Notes under the pieces: model-generated
Told to the model about the DNA's origin: nothing
Databases searched by the model: none
What the model saw: only the letters and a program-made list of their open reading frames with translations
Position numbers and translations under genes: made by a program
In this document: in pieces, positions 26,463 through 35,209 of the stretch
Layout of the letters: the number at the start of each line of letters is the position of its first letter
How positions within the stretch are numbered: the stretch's first letter is position 1
DNA from: Acidimicrobiales bacterium
Lineage (GTDB): Bacteria; Actinomycetota; Acidimicrobiia; Acidimicrobiales; JACCXE01
DNA: 64,000 nucleotides
Assembly: GCA_035546775.1 (NCBI GenBank)
Contig: DASZWD010000002.1
Span: 19,733-83,732 of the forward strand
Reading direction: 5' to 3'

Positions 26463-27126
26463 GCGCGTCGGCGCCACGCGCCTGCTGTTGCCCCTCGTCG
26501 TCGGCGCCGCCGGGTCGGCGGGCGTCGCGGTGGCGCACCACAATCCCGACAAGGGTCCGGCGGTTGTCGCCGTGGCGTCGCTCGTCGCGGTCGTCGCCGC
26601 CGTCTTCGACGAGCGCGGCGTGGCCGTGGCCGCGCTCGGTGTCGGTGCCGCCGGTGCGTTCCCGGTGCCGGCGGGGCTGGCGCCGTTACTCGTCGCCACC
26701 GGCACGATCGTCAGCACCGAGATCGGGCTGGTAGCGCGCGGGCTGGCGCGCTGGCGCGTCCTGCTCGACGCCCTGGTGTGTGTCCCGGCGGCGGCGGGGT
26801 TGGCGGGGACGGTCGCGGCGCAACCCAGCGAGCGCGGTGAGGTGCTGGCGGGCGCCGCCGTCGTGGCTCTCGCCGCGACGCTGTGGCGCAACCGGACCGT
26901 GCCGCTGGTGGTGACGGCCGGGTCGCCCGTCGCGTATCTCGGCGCCGTCGCGGCGGTCGCGTTGGCGCTCGCCCCGGATCGCATTCATGCGCTCGGCGAC
27001 CTACCGCCGGCGACGATCACCGCGGCGCGTTCGCTCGCCGCCGGCCTCGGTGTGTTCGTGCTGGCGGTGGTGGCCGACGTGCTGTGGGCCGAGGGCCGAG
27101 CGGCGCCCGGAGTCAGCCGGCGCTAG
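26440..27126 (+). CDS. Hypothetical polytopic membrane protein
   Basis: About 228 residues with six to seven membrane segments (LLLPLVVGAAGSAGVAVAHH first, FVLAVVADVLWAEG last). No family is recognised, though its composition resembles the 25320 gene. The start is probably GTG 26440, overlapping the VOC gene by 23 bases; a TTG at 26446 is an alternative. The stop overlaps the convergent zinc-ribbon gene by 4 bases. Confidence 0.62.
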   Translation: MALASLSERVGATRLLLPLVVGAAGSAGVAVAHHNPDKGPAVVAVASLVAVVAAVFDERGVAVAALGVGAAGAFPVPAGLAPLLVATGTIVSTEIGLVARGLARWRVLLDALVCVPAAAGLAGTVAAQPSERGEVLAGAAVVALAATLWRNRTVPLVVTAGSPVAYLGAVAAVALALAPDRIHALGDLPPATITAARSLAAGLGVFVLAVVADVLWAEGRAAPGVSRR

Positions 27127-27335
27127 CTGGCCTCGACGACCTCGTGCGGGTAGATCGACCGGCACGACATACACCAGCGCTCCACCTCCTCGACGACGGT
27201 GGCTTTTGGCTCCTCTTCGCCCCACTCGTCCAGTTCGAGATAAACGCGATGCACAGAGACGAGGTTGGCCTCGTGCGTCTCGTACCGGGCGCAGTTCTCA
27301 CAGGCCAAAAAGTCGGGCGCTGATGCATCGTCCAC
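27123..27335 (-). CDS. Small zinc-ribbon protein
   Basis: 70 residues with two CxxC pairs (FLACENCARYETHE and ERWCMSCRSIYPHE) about 45 residues apart, so it probably binds one zinc ion. Function unknown. I prefer GTG 27335, which leaves 71 bases before divergent panB for promoters. An ATG at 27374 would give 83 residues. A TACAAT word at 27347-27352 reading toward panB could be that gene's -10 box. Confidence 0.65.
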   Translation of the reverse strand: MDDASAPDFLACENCARYETHEANLVSVHRVYLELDEWGEEEPKATVVEEVERWCMSCRSIYPHEVVEAS

Positions 27336-27406
27336 GGAATCGAATCTACAATCGCGGTACTCGCCTGGAGCCATCCGGCCCGGGACGAGCTCAAGGAGGA
27401 AACCTC

Positions 27407-28291
27407 ATGTCTGGTCTGAAGCCAGTCACCGTGCCTGATGTCCGCGCGTCCAAGGGCCAAACACCGCTGGTGATGGTCACTGCCTACGACGCGCCGACGG
27501 CGCGCATCGCCGACGACGCCGGCGTCGATCTCATTCTCGTCGGCGACTCCGTCGCCATGGTCGTGCTCGGCTACGACGACACGCTCCAGGTCACCATCGA
27601 CGACATGGCGCACCACACTGCCGCCGTGGCCCGCACCAACCCGCGGGCGCTCGTGGTCGGCGACCTGCCGTGGATGAGCTACCACACGGGTCGCCACGAC
27701 GCCGTCGCCAACGCCGCCAAGCTGATTCGCGCCGGCGCCCGCTGCGTCAAGCTCGAAGGCGGCGCCAAGCGCGTGCCGGTCATCGAAGCGATCGTCGACG
27801 CCGAGATTCCGGTGATGGGCCACCTCGGTCTCACGCCGCAGTCGGTCAACGCCATGGGCGGCTTCAAGGTGCAGGGCCGCACGGCCGAAGCGGCGCGTGT
27901 GCTGATCGACGACGCCAAGGCTCTGGTGCACGCCGGCGTGTTCGCCATCGTGCTCGAGTGCGTGCCCGACGACGTCGCCCGCATCGTGACCGACGCCATC
28001 GACGTGCCCACGATCGGCATCGGCGCGGGCAGCGCGTGTGACGGTCAGGTCCTCGTGATGCACGATCTGCTCGGGCTTGAAGACCGCGTCACGCCCAAGT
28101 TCGTGCGCCGGTATGCGCAGGTGAAAGCCGACAGCGTCGAGGCCGTCAAGGCCTACGCCGCCGACGTACGCGCCCGCACCTTTCCCGGCCCCGACGAGGG
28201 CTACCGCCTGCCGGGCGACGCCGCCGAGGAACTGGGCCTGTACGGCGGCACTTCACGGGACCACGGCGGGCGTGCAAGCATGTCGGCGTGA
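27407..28291 (+). CDS. panB: 3-methyl-2-oxobutanoate hydroxymethyltransferase
   Basis: 294 residues of the TIM-barrel enzyme that makes ketopantoate, the first committed step of pantothenate and CoA synthesis. LVMVTAYDAPTARIADDAGV, LVGDSVAMVVLGYDDTLQVT, GDLPWMSYH, VKLEGG, MGHLGLTPQSVNAMGGFKVQ and IGIGAGSACDGQVLVMHDLL are all diagnostic. AAGGAGG precedes the ATG by 7 bases. Its stop overlaps the next small gene (GTGA). No panC or panD lies nearby. Confidence 0.96.
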   Translation: MSGLKPVTVPDVRASKGQTPLVMVTAYDAPTARIADDAGVDLILVGDSVAMVVLGYDDTLQVTIDDMAHHTAAVARTNPRALVVGDLPWMSYHTGRHDAVANAAKLIRAGARCVKLEGGAKRVPVIEAIVDAEIPVMGHLGLTPQSVNAMGGFKVQGRTAEAARVLIDDAKALVHAGVFAIVLECVPDDVARIVTDAIDVPTIGIGAGSACDGQVLVMHDLLGLEDRVTPKFVRRYAQVKADSVEAVKAYAADVRARTFPGPDEGYRLPGDAAEELGLYGGTSRDHGGRASMSA

Positions 28292-28485
28292 CATCGGTCG
28301 ACGACCCCGCCACCAACAAGTACTTCTCGCCGGCCCACCACCGCCTCCTGAGCGTGTTGGCGTGGGTGCTGTTCGCCCTCGGCTTGCTGGCGTGGTTCGT
28401 CGAGGGGGCCAACCGGCCGCTTGATCCCGGCTTCGCTCCCGCGGTGGTGCTCTTGGCGCTGTGCGCTCCGCACATCTTCGGCTAA
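28288..28485 (+). CDS. Small two-helix membrane protein
   Basis: 65 residues with hydrophobic segments at about 21-40 and 46-62. No family recognised. The GTG overlaps the panB stop by 4 bases, and the gene end overlaps the DUF192 start by 25 bases, so it is part of the panB transcript. The coupling supports it being real. Confidence 0.6.
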   Translation: MTSVDDPATNKYFSPAHHRLLSVLAWVLFALGLLAWFVEGANRPLDPGFAPAVVLLALCAPHIFG

Positions 28486-29009
28486 TTGCCCTGGGGCTGG
28501 CCGTGCTGCTTGGCCTGCCCGTCGTCATCGGAACTGCGGTGGTGATCTACCGGTCGTTCACGTCGTCCGCGCCGGCGGCGACACCGGCCGAGCGCAACGT
28601 GCTGCCGACCGTGGCCCCGTTCGGCCGCGTCGGGTTTCGCGTCGACGACAGTCCGCGGGTGCACTGCGCGTTGCTCGCGGCTACGCCCGAGGCCCAGGTC
28701 GAAGGCATGCAGGGCAAGCACACGTTGCTCGGCTACGACGCCATGGTGTTCGCCTTCCCCGAGGCCACGACGGTGCACTTCACCAACCACTTCGTGCCGA
28801 TCGACCTGTCGATCGGGTGGTACGACGCCGCCGGTGTCCTCGTCGACGCGACGACGATGACGGCGTGCCCGTCGGGCCAAGACTGTCCGGAGTACGCGGC
28901 GAAGGACCCGTTCTCGTACGCGGTGGAGACGCCCGTCGGTGGGCTCGCGGGTTTGGGGTTGACGCACGCTGGCGCCGTGCTCCACGTGGGTGGAGGATGC
29001 CCAGCGTGA
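28461..29009 (+). CDS. DUF192 family secreted or membrane-anchored protein
   Basis: 182 residues: an N-terminal membrane helix (LIALGLAVLLGLPVVIGTAVV) then a DUF192 domain with LAATPEAQVEGMQGK, AMVFAFPEATTVHFTNHFVP and the C-terminal YAVETPVGGLAGLG. Function of the family is unknown. Two cysteines in CPSGQDCPEYA may form a disulfide outside the cell. Overlaps its neighbours on both sides. Confidence 0.83.
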   Translation: MRSAHLRLIALGLAVLLGLPVVIGTAVVIYRSFTSSAPAATPAERNVLPTVAPFGRVGFRVDDSPRVHCALLAATPEAQVEGMQGKHTLLGYDAMVFAFPEATTVHFTNHFVPIDLSIGWYDAAGVLVDATTMTACPSGQDCPEYAAKDPFSYAVETPVGGLAGLGLTHAGAVLHVGGGCPA

Positions 29010-29623
29010 ACTCCGCCAACGTCCGCCTGGTGGCGAGTGCGCTCGTCGGGGTGGTGCTCGGCGCGGTGATGGGACTGCGGGGGCCATGGCAGGTCGCGGT
29101 ACTGACGGGCTGGATCACCGGGGCGGCGGCGTTTCTCGTACAGGTGGGCGTGCAGATCCTCACCTGTGACGCCACCCGCACGCGCCAGATCGCTACCGAC
29201 GAAGACGTTTCGCACGTGCTGGCCGACGCCACGCTGCTCACGGCCGCGGGCGCGAGCCTCGTGGCCGTCGGCTTCGTGCTGTTGAAGGCGAGCCACTACC
29301 ACGGTGCCAGCCGCGGCGGCGTCGCCGGCCTGGGTGCGCTCGGCGTGGCGCTGGCGTGGTGCACCGTGCAGACCCTGTACACGCTGCGCTACGCGCGGCT
29401 CTTCTACGAGACGGGCGACGGCGTCGACTTCGGCGGCGACGCGCCCGACTACCACGACTTCGCCTACCTGGCGTTCACGATCGGCATGACGTATCAGGTG
29501 TCCGACACCGCGATCACCCGCCGGCCGCTGCGGCGCACCGTGCTGCGCCACGCGTTGCTGTCCTTCGTGTTCGCCACCGCGTTCATCGCCGTGCTCGTCA
29601 ACGTGGTGGGCGGCCTGCTGTGA
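29006..29623 (+). CDS. DUF1345 family membrane protein
   Basis: 205 residues with about five membrane segments and the family text YHDFAYLAFTIGMTYQVSDT near residue 155. The GTG at 29006 overlaps the DUF192 stop (GTGA) and has GGAGG 9 bases upstream. An ATG at 28997 directly abuts that ribosome site, so is less likely. Function unknown. Confidence 0.85.
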   Translation: MNSANVRLVASALVGVVLGAVMGLRGPWQVAVLTGWITGAAAFLVQVGVQILTCDATRTRQIATDEDVSHVLADATLLTAAGASLVAVGFVLLKASHYHGASRGGVAGLGALGVALAWCTVQTLYTLRYARLFYETGDGVDFGGDAPDYHDFAYLAFTIGMTYQVSDTAITRRPLRRTVLRHALLSFVFATAFIAVLVNVVGGLL

Positions 29624-30993
29624 CGCGCGACGCGTTCGAACTGCTCGACGAAGTCGGGCTCCCCCGCGACGCCGCGGCGTTGACGATCGACGGGGCGCCG
29701 CCGGTGCTGCCGTCGAAGTTCCCCATCGGGGCGCGTGCCGCCGCGGCTCTCGGGGCGTGCGGCGTAGCGGCGGCGACGGTTTACGCCGACCGCACCGGCG
29801 AGTCGCAGGACGTGTTCGTCGACCAGACTCGGGCCGAGACGTCGCTGTTGAGTTTCATGCTGAACCGCGTCGACGGGGTGATGCCGCTGCGCACTGCCGA
29901 GGGCAACCCGCTGGTCGCGCTGTACGAATGTGGCGACGGCCGCTGGGTGCACCTGCACGGCGCGTTCCCGAAGCTGGCACAGCTGACCGTCGACGTCATC
30001 GGCGGCGCCGTCGGCGACGACGCCACGCAGGTGGCGGCGCGGGTGAAGCAGTTCCGCGCCCACGAACTCGAAGACGCGCTCGCCGCCGCAGGCGCCTGCG
30101 GCGCCATGGTGCGCAGCATCGACGAGTGGGTCGCGCATCCTCAGCGCGACGCGATCGCGCCGCTCGGCCGGGTGTCGATCGAACGCATCGGCGATGCACC
30201 CGTCACGCCCGCCGGTGCCGGTGCGCGACCGCTCGGCGGGGTGCGCGTGCTCGACCTCACGCGCGTGCTCGCGGGACCGACGTGCGCCCGGGTTCTGGCC
30301 GAACACGGTGCGGACGTGTTGCACGTCAACGGCGAGCACCTCGACAACGTCGAGGCGTTCGTCATCGACACCAACCACGGGAAGCGGAGCGCGGCGTTGG
30401 ACCTGCGGCGCACCGAGGACGCCGCTGCGCTCCGCGCGCTGATCGGCGGCGCCGACGTGTTCTCGCAGGGCTACCGCGGCGACGCCCTGGCGCGGCGCGG
30501 GTTCGGTCCCGACGATGTGGCCGCGCTGCGGCCTGGCATCGTGTACGTGACGATCAACTGTTACGGCGACGTGGGTCCGTGGCGGCTGCGCCCCGGCTGG
30601 GAGCAACTGTCGCAATCGGTGACCGGCATCGCCGACGCGCAAGGCGAGCCGGGCGCACCGCGCCTCATCCCCGCGGCGGCGGCGGATTACACGACCGGGT
30701 ACCTCGGCGCCCTCGGGGTGATGGCGGCGCTGCGCCGCCGCAGCATCGAGGGCGGGTCGTACCACGTGCGCGTCTCGCTGTGTCAGACGGCGATGTGGAT
30801 CGCGCAGGATGGTCCGTGTGTCGACCCGTCGACGGCGACCGGTTTCGGTGACACCGATTCGTGGCTCACGACCGAAGCAACGCCGTTCGGCGAGGTGGTG
30901 CACATGACCCCCGTCACCCAACTCTCGAGAACGCCCGCCCATTGGGCGACCCCTGTCGTCCCGCTCGGGACGCACCCACCCACCTGGAGGTAG
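29620..30993 (+). CDS. CaiB/BaiF family (class III) CoA-transferase
   Basis: 457 residues. The C-terminal half, from about residue 203, is canonical: GGVRVLDLTRVLAGPTCARV, FVIDTNHGKRSAALDLRRTE and LRPGIVYVTINCYGD. The N-terminal half (1-195) holds the part that usually comes later in the fold, so the order looks permuted or internally duplicated, as in some actinobacterial members. It moves CoA between organic acids; the substrate is unknown. The GTG overlaps the DUF1345 stop by 4 bases. Confidence 0.85.
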   Translation: MTRDAFELLDEVGLPRDAAALTIDGAPPVLPSKFPIGARAAAALGACGVAAATVYADRTGESQDVFVDQTRAETSLLSFMLNRVDGVMPLRTAEGNPLVALYECGDGRWVHLHGAFPKLAQLTVDVIGGAVGDDATQVAARVKQFRAHELEDALAAAGACGAMVRSIDEWVAHPQRDAIAPLGRVSIERIGDAPVTPAGAGARPLGGVRVLDLTRVLAGPTCARVLAEHGADVLHVNGEHLDNVEAFVIDTNHGKRSAALDLRRTEDAAALRALIGGADVFSQGYRGDALARRGFGPDDVAALRPGIVYVTINCYGDVGPWRLRPGWEQLSQSVTGIADAQGEPGAPRLIPAAAADYTTGYLGALGVMAALRRRSIEGGSYHVRVSLCQTAMWIAQDGPCVDPSTATGFGDTDSWLTTEATPFGEVVHMTPVTQLSRTPAHWATPVVPLGTHPPTWR

Positions 30994-30996
30994 CCG

Positions 30997-31404
30997 ATGT
31001 TGAAAGAGTTCAAGTCGTTCGTCCTGAAGGGCAACGTCGTGGATCTCGCCGTTGCCGTCGTGATCGGCGCGGCGTTCGGCAGCGTCGTCAACGCGCTGGT
31101 GAAGGACCTGCTGACGCCGCTGATCGCCATTCCCGGCAAGTCGGACTTCAGCGCGCTGCACTTCACGATCCGCCACAGCACGTTCCTCTACGGCGCGTTC
31201 ATCAACGAAGTCGTGGCGTTCCTGCTGATCGCAGCCGCGGTGTTCTTTTTCGTGGTGAAGCCGATGAACGTGATGATTGCGCGGCGCAACCGCGGCCAAA
31301 GCGAAGAGGATCCGGTCACCCGCGACTGCCCGTTCTGCCTCAGCGTCATCCCCAAAGCGGCCAAGCGGTGCGCCCATTGCACATCTGAGGTGAATCCCGT
31401 CTGA
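30997..31404 (+). CDS. mscL: Large-conductance mechanosensitive channel MscL with C-terminal zinc ribbon
   Basis: 135 residues. [20 protein letters not shown] and [20 protein letters not shown] form the first helix and pore lining, and [20 protein letters not shown] is the second helix. The channel opens on osmotic downshock. After residue 105 the usual helical bundle is replaced by CPFC and CAHC (Cys111, 114, 125, 128), a zinc-ribbon signature. It starts 3 bases after the CoA-transferase stop. Confidence 0.93.
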   Translation: MLKEFKSFVLKGNVVDLAVAVVIGAAFGSVVNALVKDLLTPLIAIPGKSDFSALHFTIRHSTFLYGAFINEVVAFLLIAAAVFFFVVKPMNVMIARRNRGQSEEDPVTRDCPFCLSVIPKAAKRCAHCTSEVNPV

Positions 31405-31488
31405 GGGCTCTTGTAACATGACCCGCTCGCTCTTGACCGGTGGATCCATCCGGGGACACGGCAGCGAGGGCGAAGGAGGACCAAGCAG

Positions 31489-31680
31489 GTGGACGAACAG
31501 CAGGCAGACGCACTGAACCGCGCCGGATTCGAGGCGCGGATCGCGTTGTTCGAAACCATCCGGTTGCGGGCCGAAGGTGCCACGTCTGCCCAGCTCGTCA
31601 ACCTGGCTGAGGCGTGGGCCTGGCTCACGTCACCGGCGCAGCCGCACGGGTCCTCAGCCGCCCCGAAGGGCGGCGCGTAA
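31489..31680 (+). CDS. Small hypothetical protein (63 residues)
   Basis: A GTG with AGGAGG 9 bases upstream begins a 63-residue, helix-rich, soluble protein with text LFETIRLRAEGATSAQLVNL. I do not recognise it. A TAACAT-like -10 word lies near 31414, in the 84-base gap after mscL, so it may have its own promoter. The strong ribosome site is the main support. Confidence 0.6.
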   Translation: MDEQQADALNRAGFEARIALFETIRLRAEGATSAQLVNLAEAWAWLTSPAQPHGSSAAPKGGA

Positions 31681-31688
31681 GCGCCGCC

Positions 31689-31895
31689 TCAGCCCTTAAT
31701 CAGGCTGGCCAGGGCCCAGACGGCGGCGATGAAGCCGAGCGTCGCCATGCCCAGGCTGCGCCCGACCGGCGCCTTGTCCAGGTCGCCCTCGTTGTGCCGT
31801 TTCGGCGGTCGCACGATCGCCATCACGTTGCCCAGCACCATCGCCGCGCCCAGCGCCAGCACGAGCAGCGGCAGCAGGTCGTCACCCAGTAACAC
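31689..31895 (-). CDS. Small two-helix membrane protein
   Basis: 68 residues, helices at about 5-28 and 46-66, with a charged middle (PPKRHNEGDLDKAPVGRS). No family recognised. The GTG start overlaps the end of the EamA transporter gene by 14 bases, in the same direction, so the two are probably cotranscribed. Confidence 0.6.
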   Translation of the reverse strand: MLLGDDLLPLLVLALGAAMVLGNVMAIVRPPKRHNEGDLDKAPVGRSLGMATLGFIAAVWALASLIKG

Positions 31896-32781
31896 TCGCT
31901 ACCTCCAACGCGGCCGGTTCGTTCCTCACGACCAGTAATCCTGCGGCGAGGATCGCCACACCGCCAATCAGCGTGCCTCGTGACGGCGACTCGCCCAGCA
32001 CCAGCCACGCCCAGAACACCGCCGTGGCCGGTTCCAGGTAGCCGAGCACGCCCGTGGTGGTCGCGCCGACGATCGACAGCGCACCGAGGTACACGGCGAT
32101 GGCGACGCCGGTGTGGACCACACCGAGCACGACCAGCCACAGCCACGACGGCTCGGGCGACGGGAAGTGCACGGCGAGCATCACGATGGGCACGATCAGC
32201 ACGCCGGCGCCCGTCATCTGGATCTGGGCGGCGCGTACGCCGCCGTAGGTGTCGGCGAGCGGCTTGTTGACGAGCACCAGCGCGATGAAGGTCACCATGG
32301 CGAGCAGTGACAGGGCCAGGCCCTCGGCGCCGCTGGCGTGCACGGCGCTGCCCGTCATGCAGGCGAAGCCGACGAGGGCGAGTCCGAGCGCGGCGATGGT
32401 CCGCCGGTCGATGTGCTCGCCGAGCACGCTCGGGGCGAACGCCGCGATGCCGACTGGCGCGAGGAAGATGATGAACAGCGCGGTACCGATCGGCGCGTGC
32501 TGATACGCCGCGATCTCGGCGAGCCAGTGCACGAGCAGGATGAGGCACACGGCGACGCAGCGCGGCCGCTCGACCGACCACACCTTGGGCCCGGAGGGCC
32601 GGCCGCGGCGGCGTTCGTAGACGAGCACCGCCGTGAGGGCGAGAGCGCCGAACCAGAAGCGGGCGGCGACGATGGCCGCCGGCGGCAAGTGGACGCTGCG
32701 CACGATGAGGGGCACGGTGCCCCACCCGGTGGTCGTCGCCGCGAGCAGGAGCGTGGCGCGTCGGCGTACCGTTGGGTGCAT
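31882..32781 (-). CDS. EamA/DMT family transporter
   Basis: 299 residues with about ten membrane helices in two EamA repeats: LAATTTGWGTVPLIVR begins the first and LSLLAMVTFIALVLVNKPLA the second, ending VLGYLEPATAVFWAWLVLGE with the family glutamate. It exports or imports a small metabolite; the substrate is unknown. Its ATG shares two bases with the start codon of the divergent VOC gene (CATG at 32779-32782). Confidence 0.9.
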   Translation of the reverse strand: MHPTVRRRATLLLAATTTGWGTVPLIVRSVHLPPAAIVAARFWFGALALTAVLVYERRRGRPSGPKVWSVERPRCVAVCLILLVHWLAEIAAYQHAPIGTALFIIFLAPVGIAAFAPSVLGEHIDRRTIAALGLALVGFACMTGSAVHASGAEGLALSLLAMVTFIALVLVNKPLADTYGGVRAAQIQMTGAGVLIVPIVMLAVHFPSPEPSWLWLVVLGVVHTGVAIAVYLGALSIVGATTTGVLGYLEPATAVFWAWLVLGESPSRGTLIGGVAILAAGLLVVRNEPAALEVASVTG

Positions 32782-33313
32782 GGGTTTTCATCATGTCGCC
32801 TTCGCCAGCCGGAACACCGACGCAACGCATCGTTTCTACACCGAGGCCATGGGCTTTCGACTGGAGAAGGTCGTCGTGGGCGCGTCGCCCGAAGGCGGCT
32901 GGGCCAAGCACTTCTTCTACGACACCGGTGACGGCTCGCTGATCGCGTTCTGGGAGATCCACGACGACGCCAACGCGCTCGTCGAGGCCAAGACGGCGAT
33001 CTCCGACGACATGGGCCTGGCGCACCACTACAACCACCTCGCCTTCGACGCGCCGACCCTCGAGGACCTGGCGGCCAAGCGCGACCGCTGGCTGGCCAAC
33101 GGCTACGACGTCGCCGAGATCGACCACGAGTTCTGCGTGTCGATCTACACCGACGACCCGAACGGGATCATGGTCGAGTTCTGCTGCACGACGCGTCCCT
33201 TCGACGACGACGACCGCGAGCAGGCGAAGCAGCGCCTCGTCGAAGCGATCCCGGCGCACGATCCCGACCCCAAGATCTCCTTCCACCTCGCCGCCGAGTA
33301 CAGCCCGGCGTAG
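32780..33313 (+). CDS. VOC superfamily protein, extradiol-dioxygenase-like
   Basis: 177 residues with [40 protein letters not shown] and a C-terminal [19 protein letters not shown], giving His, His and Glu metal ligands. The substrate is unknown. The start codon overlaps the divergent EamA start, so neither mRNA can have a normal leader if both starts are right. It is followed after 2 bases by a hydrolase gene. Confidence 0.87.
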   Translation: MGFHHVAFASRNTDATHRFYTEAMGFRLEKVVVGASPEGGWAKHFFYDTGDGSLIAFWEIHDDANALVEAKTAISDDMGLAHHYNHLAFDAPTLEDLAAKRDRWLANGYDVAEIDHEFCVSIYTDDPNGIMVEFCCTTRPFDDDDREQAKQRLVEAIPAHDPDPKISFHLAAEYSPA

Positions 33314-33315
33314 TA

Positions 33316-34449
33316 GTGGCGCGTCCGTTCCTCGGGTACTGGCCCGACCCCGAGGAGGCACCAGCCAACGAGCCGCGTCGTGAGCCGATCGTCGCCGTCA
33401 CGCCTGACGGGGCGGTGGTGCGCGGCGTGTTGTCGACGCCCCACGTCGGCAACTGGAACACGTGCGTCGTGCTGACCCATCCGCGGGGCGACTTTTCGCA
33501 GCACTACGTGGCGCCGCAGCTGGCGGCGGCGGGCTACGCGGTGTTGGGCGGCGCCACGCGCTACGTCAACAACGACTCGGATTGCTTGCACGAGAACTGC
33601 GTCGTCGACGTCGAGACCCTCGTCGCGGCGGCGCGCGCGCACGGCGCGGACCACATCGTGCTGCTCGGTAACTCCGGTGGCGGTTCGCTCATGGCGCTGG
33701 CCGAGGCGACGGCGGTCGCGCGTGGTGAGCATCTCGGCGAAGCGTTCGTCGCCCTCGCCGCGCATCCGGGCGAAGGCGTGTTCATGCTCCAGGTGATCGA
33801 TCCCTCGGTGACCGACGAGGACGATCCGTTCTCGTGCGACCCGGCGCTCGACATGTACAACCCCGACAACGGCTGGCAACCGTGGCCCAACCCGTGCACC
33901 TACGACCGCGGCTGGTTGGCCACGTACCGCGAGGCGCAGCGGGCGCGCGTGGCGCGCATCGACGCGCGCGCCAATGCCGCGCTCGACGATCGAGTGACGT
34001 CACAGGACCGGCGTCATCGCGCCTTCGTGCGATACCTCACGACGTACCGCACCCTCGCCGACCCGGCGTACCTCGACCCGTCGATCGACCCCGACGACCG
34101 CCCACTCGGGTCGATCTTCGCCTACCCGGACCCCTACGACGCCAACTACGGTTACGGCCTGGCCCGCGTGATGACGGCGCGCGGCTGGCTGTCGACGTGG
34201 TCGGGACTCAGTTCACACGCCGCTCTGGTGGAGACGATGCCGGCGGTGACGATCCCGTCGTTGTTCGTGCACCCGACCGCCGACACGGAGATCCGGTTGC
34301 ATCAGGCCCGCGGCGCGTACGAGCAATGCGCGGCGGCGGACAAGCAGTACGTCGAGATCAAAGGCGCAGTGCACTACTTCAGCGGTCGCCAGCGCGACGC
34401 GTGCGAGCCGATCATCGACTGGCTGCGCGATCGGTTCCCGCCGGCGTGA
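33316..34449 (+). CDS. Alpha/beta hydrolase
   Basis: 377 residues. The nucleophile elbow is [13 protein letters not shown] near residue 120, with the oxyanion region [14 protein letters not shown] and a C-terminal histidine in [13 protein letters not shown] long insertion (about 155-290) forms the lid. It probably acts on an ester or amide that cannot be named. The start GTG lies 2 bases after the VOC gene; the two may be one functional unit. Confidence 0.82.
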   Translation: MARPFLGYWPDPEEAPANEPRREPIVAVTPDGAVVRGVLSTPHVGNWNTCVVLTHPRGDFSQHYVAPQLAAAGYAVLGGATRYVNNDSDCLHENCVVDVETLVAAARAHGADHIVLLGNSGGGSLMALAEATAVARGEHLGEAFVALAAHPGEGVFMLQVIDPSVTDEDDPFSCDPALDMYNPDNGWQPWPNPCTYDRGWLATYREAQRARVARIDARANAALDDRVTSQDRRHRAFVRYLTTYRTLADPAYLDPSIDPDDRPLGSIFAYPDPYDANYGYGLARVMTARGWLSTWSGLSSHAALVETMPAVTIPSLFVHPTADTEIRLHQARGAYEQCAAADKQYVEIKGAVHYFSGRQRDACEPIIDWLRDRFPPA

Positions 34450-34580
34450 TGGCCGCAGCGCTGGCGCACCACGCCGACCACGGCAGCAACCACATCGGCA
34501 TCGCCGCGGTGCTAGTTGGCGCGCTGGTCGTAGTGCTGCTCTTTGTCGCGTACGCCCGCCGTCCGCCGCGCCAGCGTTAG
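34449..34580 (+). CDS. Possible 43-residue single-helix membrane protein
   Basis: The ATG overlaps the hydrolase stop (TGATG). The product [18 protein letters not shown] continues into one hydrophobic helix (AAVLVGALVVVLLFVAYA) and a basic end (RRPPRQR), a positive-inside layout. The last 69 bases overlap the convergent anti-sigma gene. The tight coupling and clean topology support it, but the length is short. Confidence 0.45.
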   Translation: MAAALAHHADHGSNHIGIAAVLVGALVVVLLFVAYARRPPRQR

Positions 34581-35174
34581 GCCGCGCCCAGTGACGCGCT
34601 CCCTGCGGGGCGGCACGGCGAGCATCCACACGAGCACCAGGCTGACCAGTTCGGGAATATGCGTGATCTCGGGCCGTAGGCCTACTGACCCGTCCAGCAC
34701 GTCGATGAGCGTCGAGATGACGATGGCGCCACACAACACCTGCGCCACCGGCAGCATGGTGCGCGCTCGCGCCGGGCGGGCCACCACTGCGAGCAGCCCC
34801 ACGGCGTAGGCGACGCTGAAGGCGCCGAGGTGCCGAGCGCCGTGGGGCGACGCTCCGGTCTGGTCGCCGAGCAACAGCGCCGGGATCGACAACGCGATGA
34901 TCTGGCACGCGACAAGGCCGAGCATTACCCGTATGACGAACCAGCGGCTGGCGCGGTCGGCGACGGCGTTGGCCTTGACGACCGCGCTCGACAGGTCGGG
35001 CTGCGGTGCGGCCTCCTGGATACGCAGCGTGGCGCGCGTCGCATGCAGGTCGTGCTCGAACGCCCGGCAATCGGCGCAGGTGGCGACGTGCCGGCGCACC
35101 AGCTGCGGGGCGATGGCGGGGTCCTCCCCGTCGGCCAGGGCCGAGATCGCTTCGATCCACGGGTCGCACGACAC
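34512..35174 (-). CDS. Membrane anti-sigma factor with zinc-finger domain
   Basis: 220 residues. The motif RRHVATCADC (His29, Cys33, Cys36) is the ZAS anti-sigma signature. About four membrane segments follow between residues 80 and 195. It is divergent from an ECF sigma gene that starts 36 bases away, so the pair is head-to-head instead of the usual operon. The start is the GTG at 35174. Confidence 0.82.
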   Translation of the reverse strand: MSCDPWIEAISALADGEDPAIAPQLVRRHVATCADCRAFEHDLHATRATLRIQEAAPQPDLSSAVVKANAVADRASRWFVIRVMLGLVACQIIALSIPALLLGDQTGASPHGARHLGAFSVAYAVGLLAVVARPARARTMLPVAQVLCGAIVISTLIDVLDGSVGLRPEITHIPELVSLVLVWMLAVPPRRERVTGRGLTLARRTAGVRDKEQHYDQRAN

Positions 35175-35209
35175 GTCTTTTGGTCGTCGGTCGGGGCAGA
35201 ATAGTTCCC

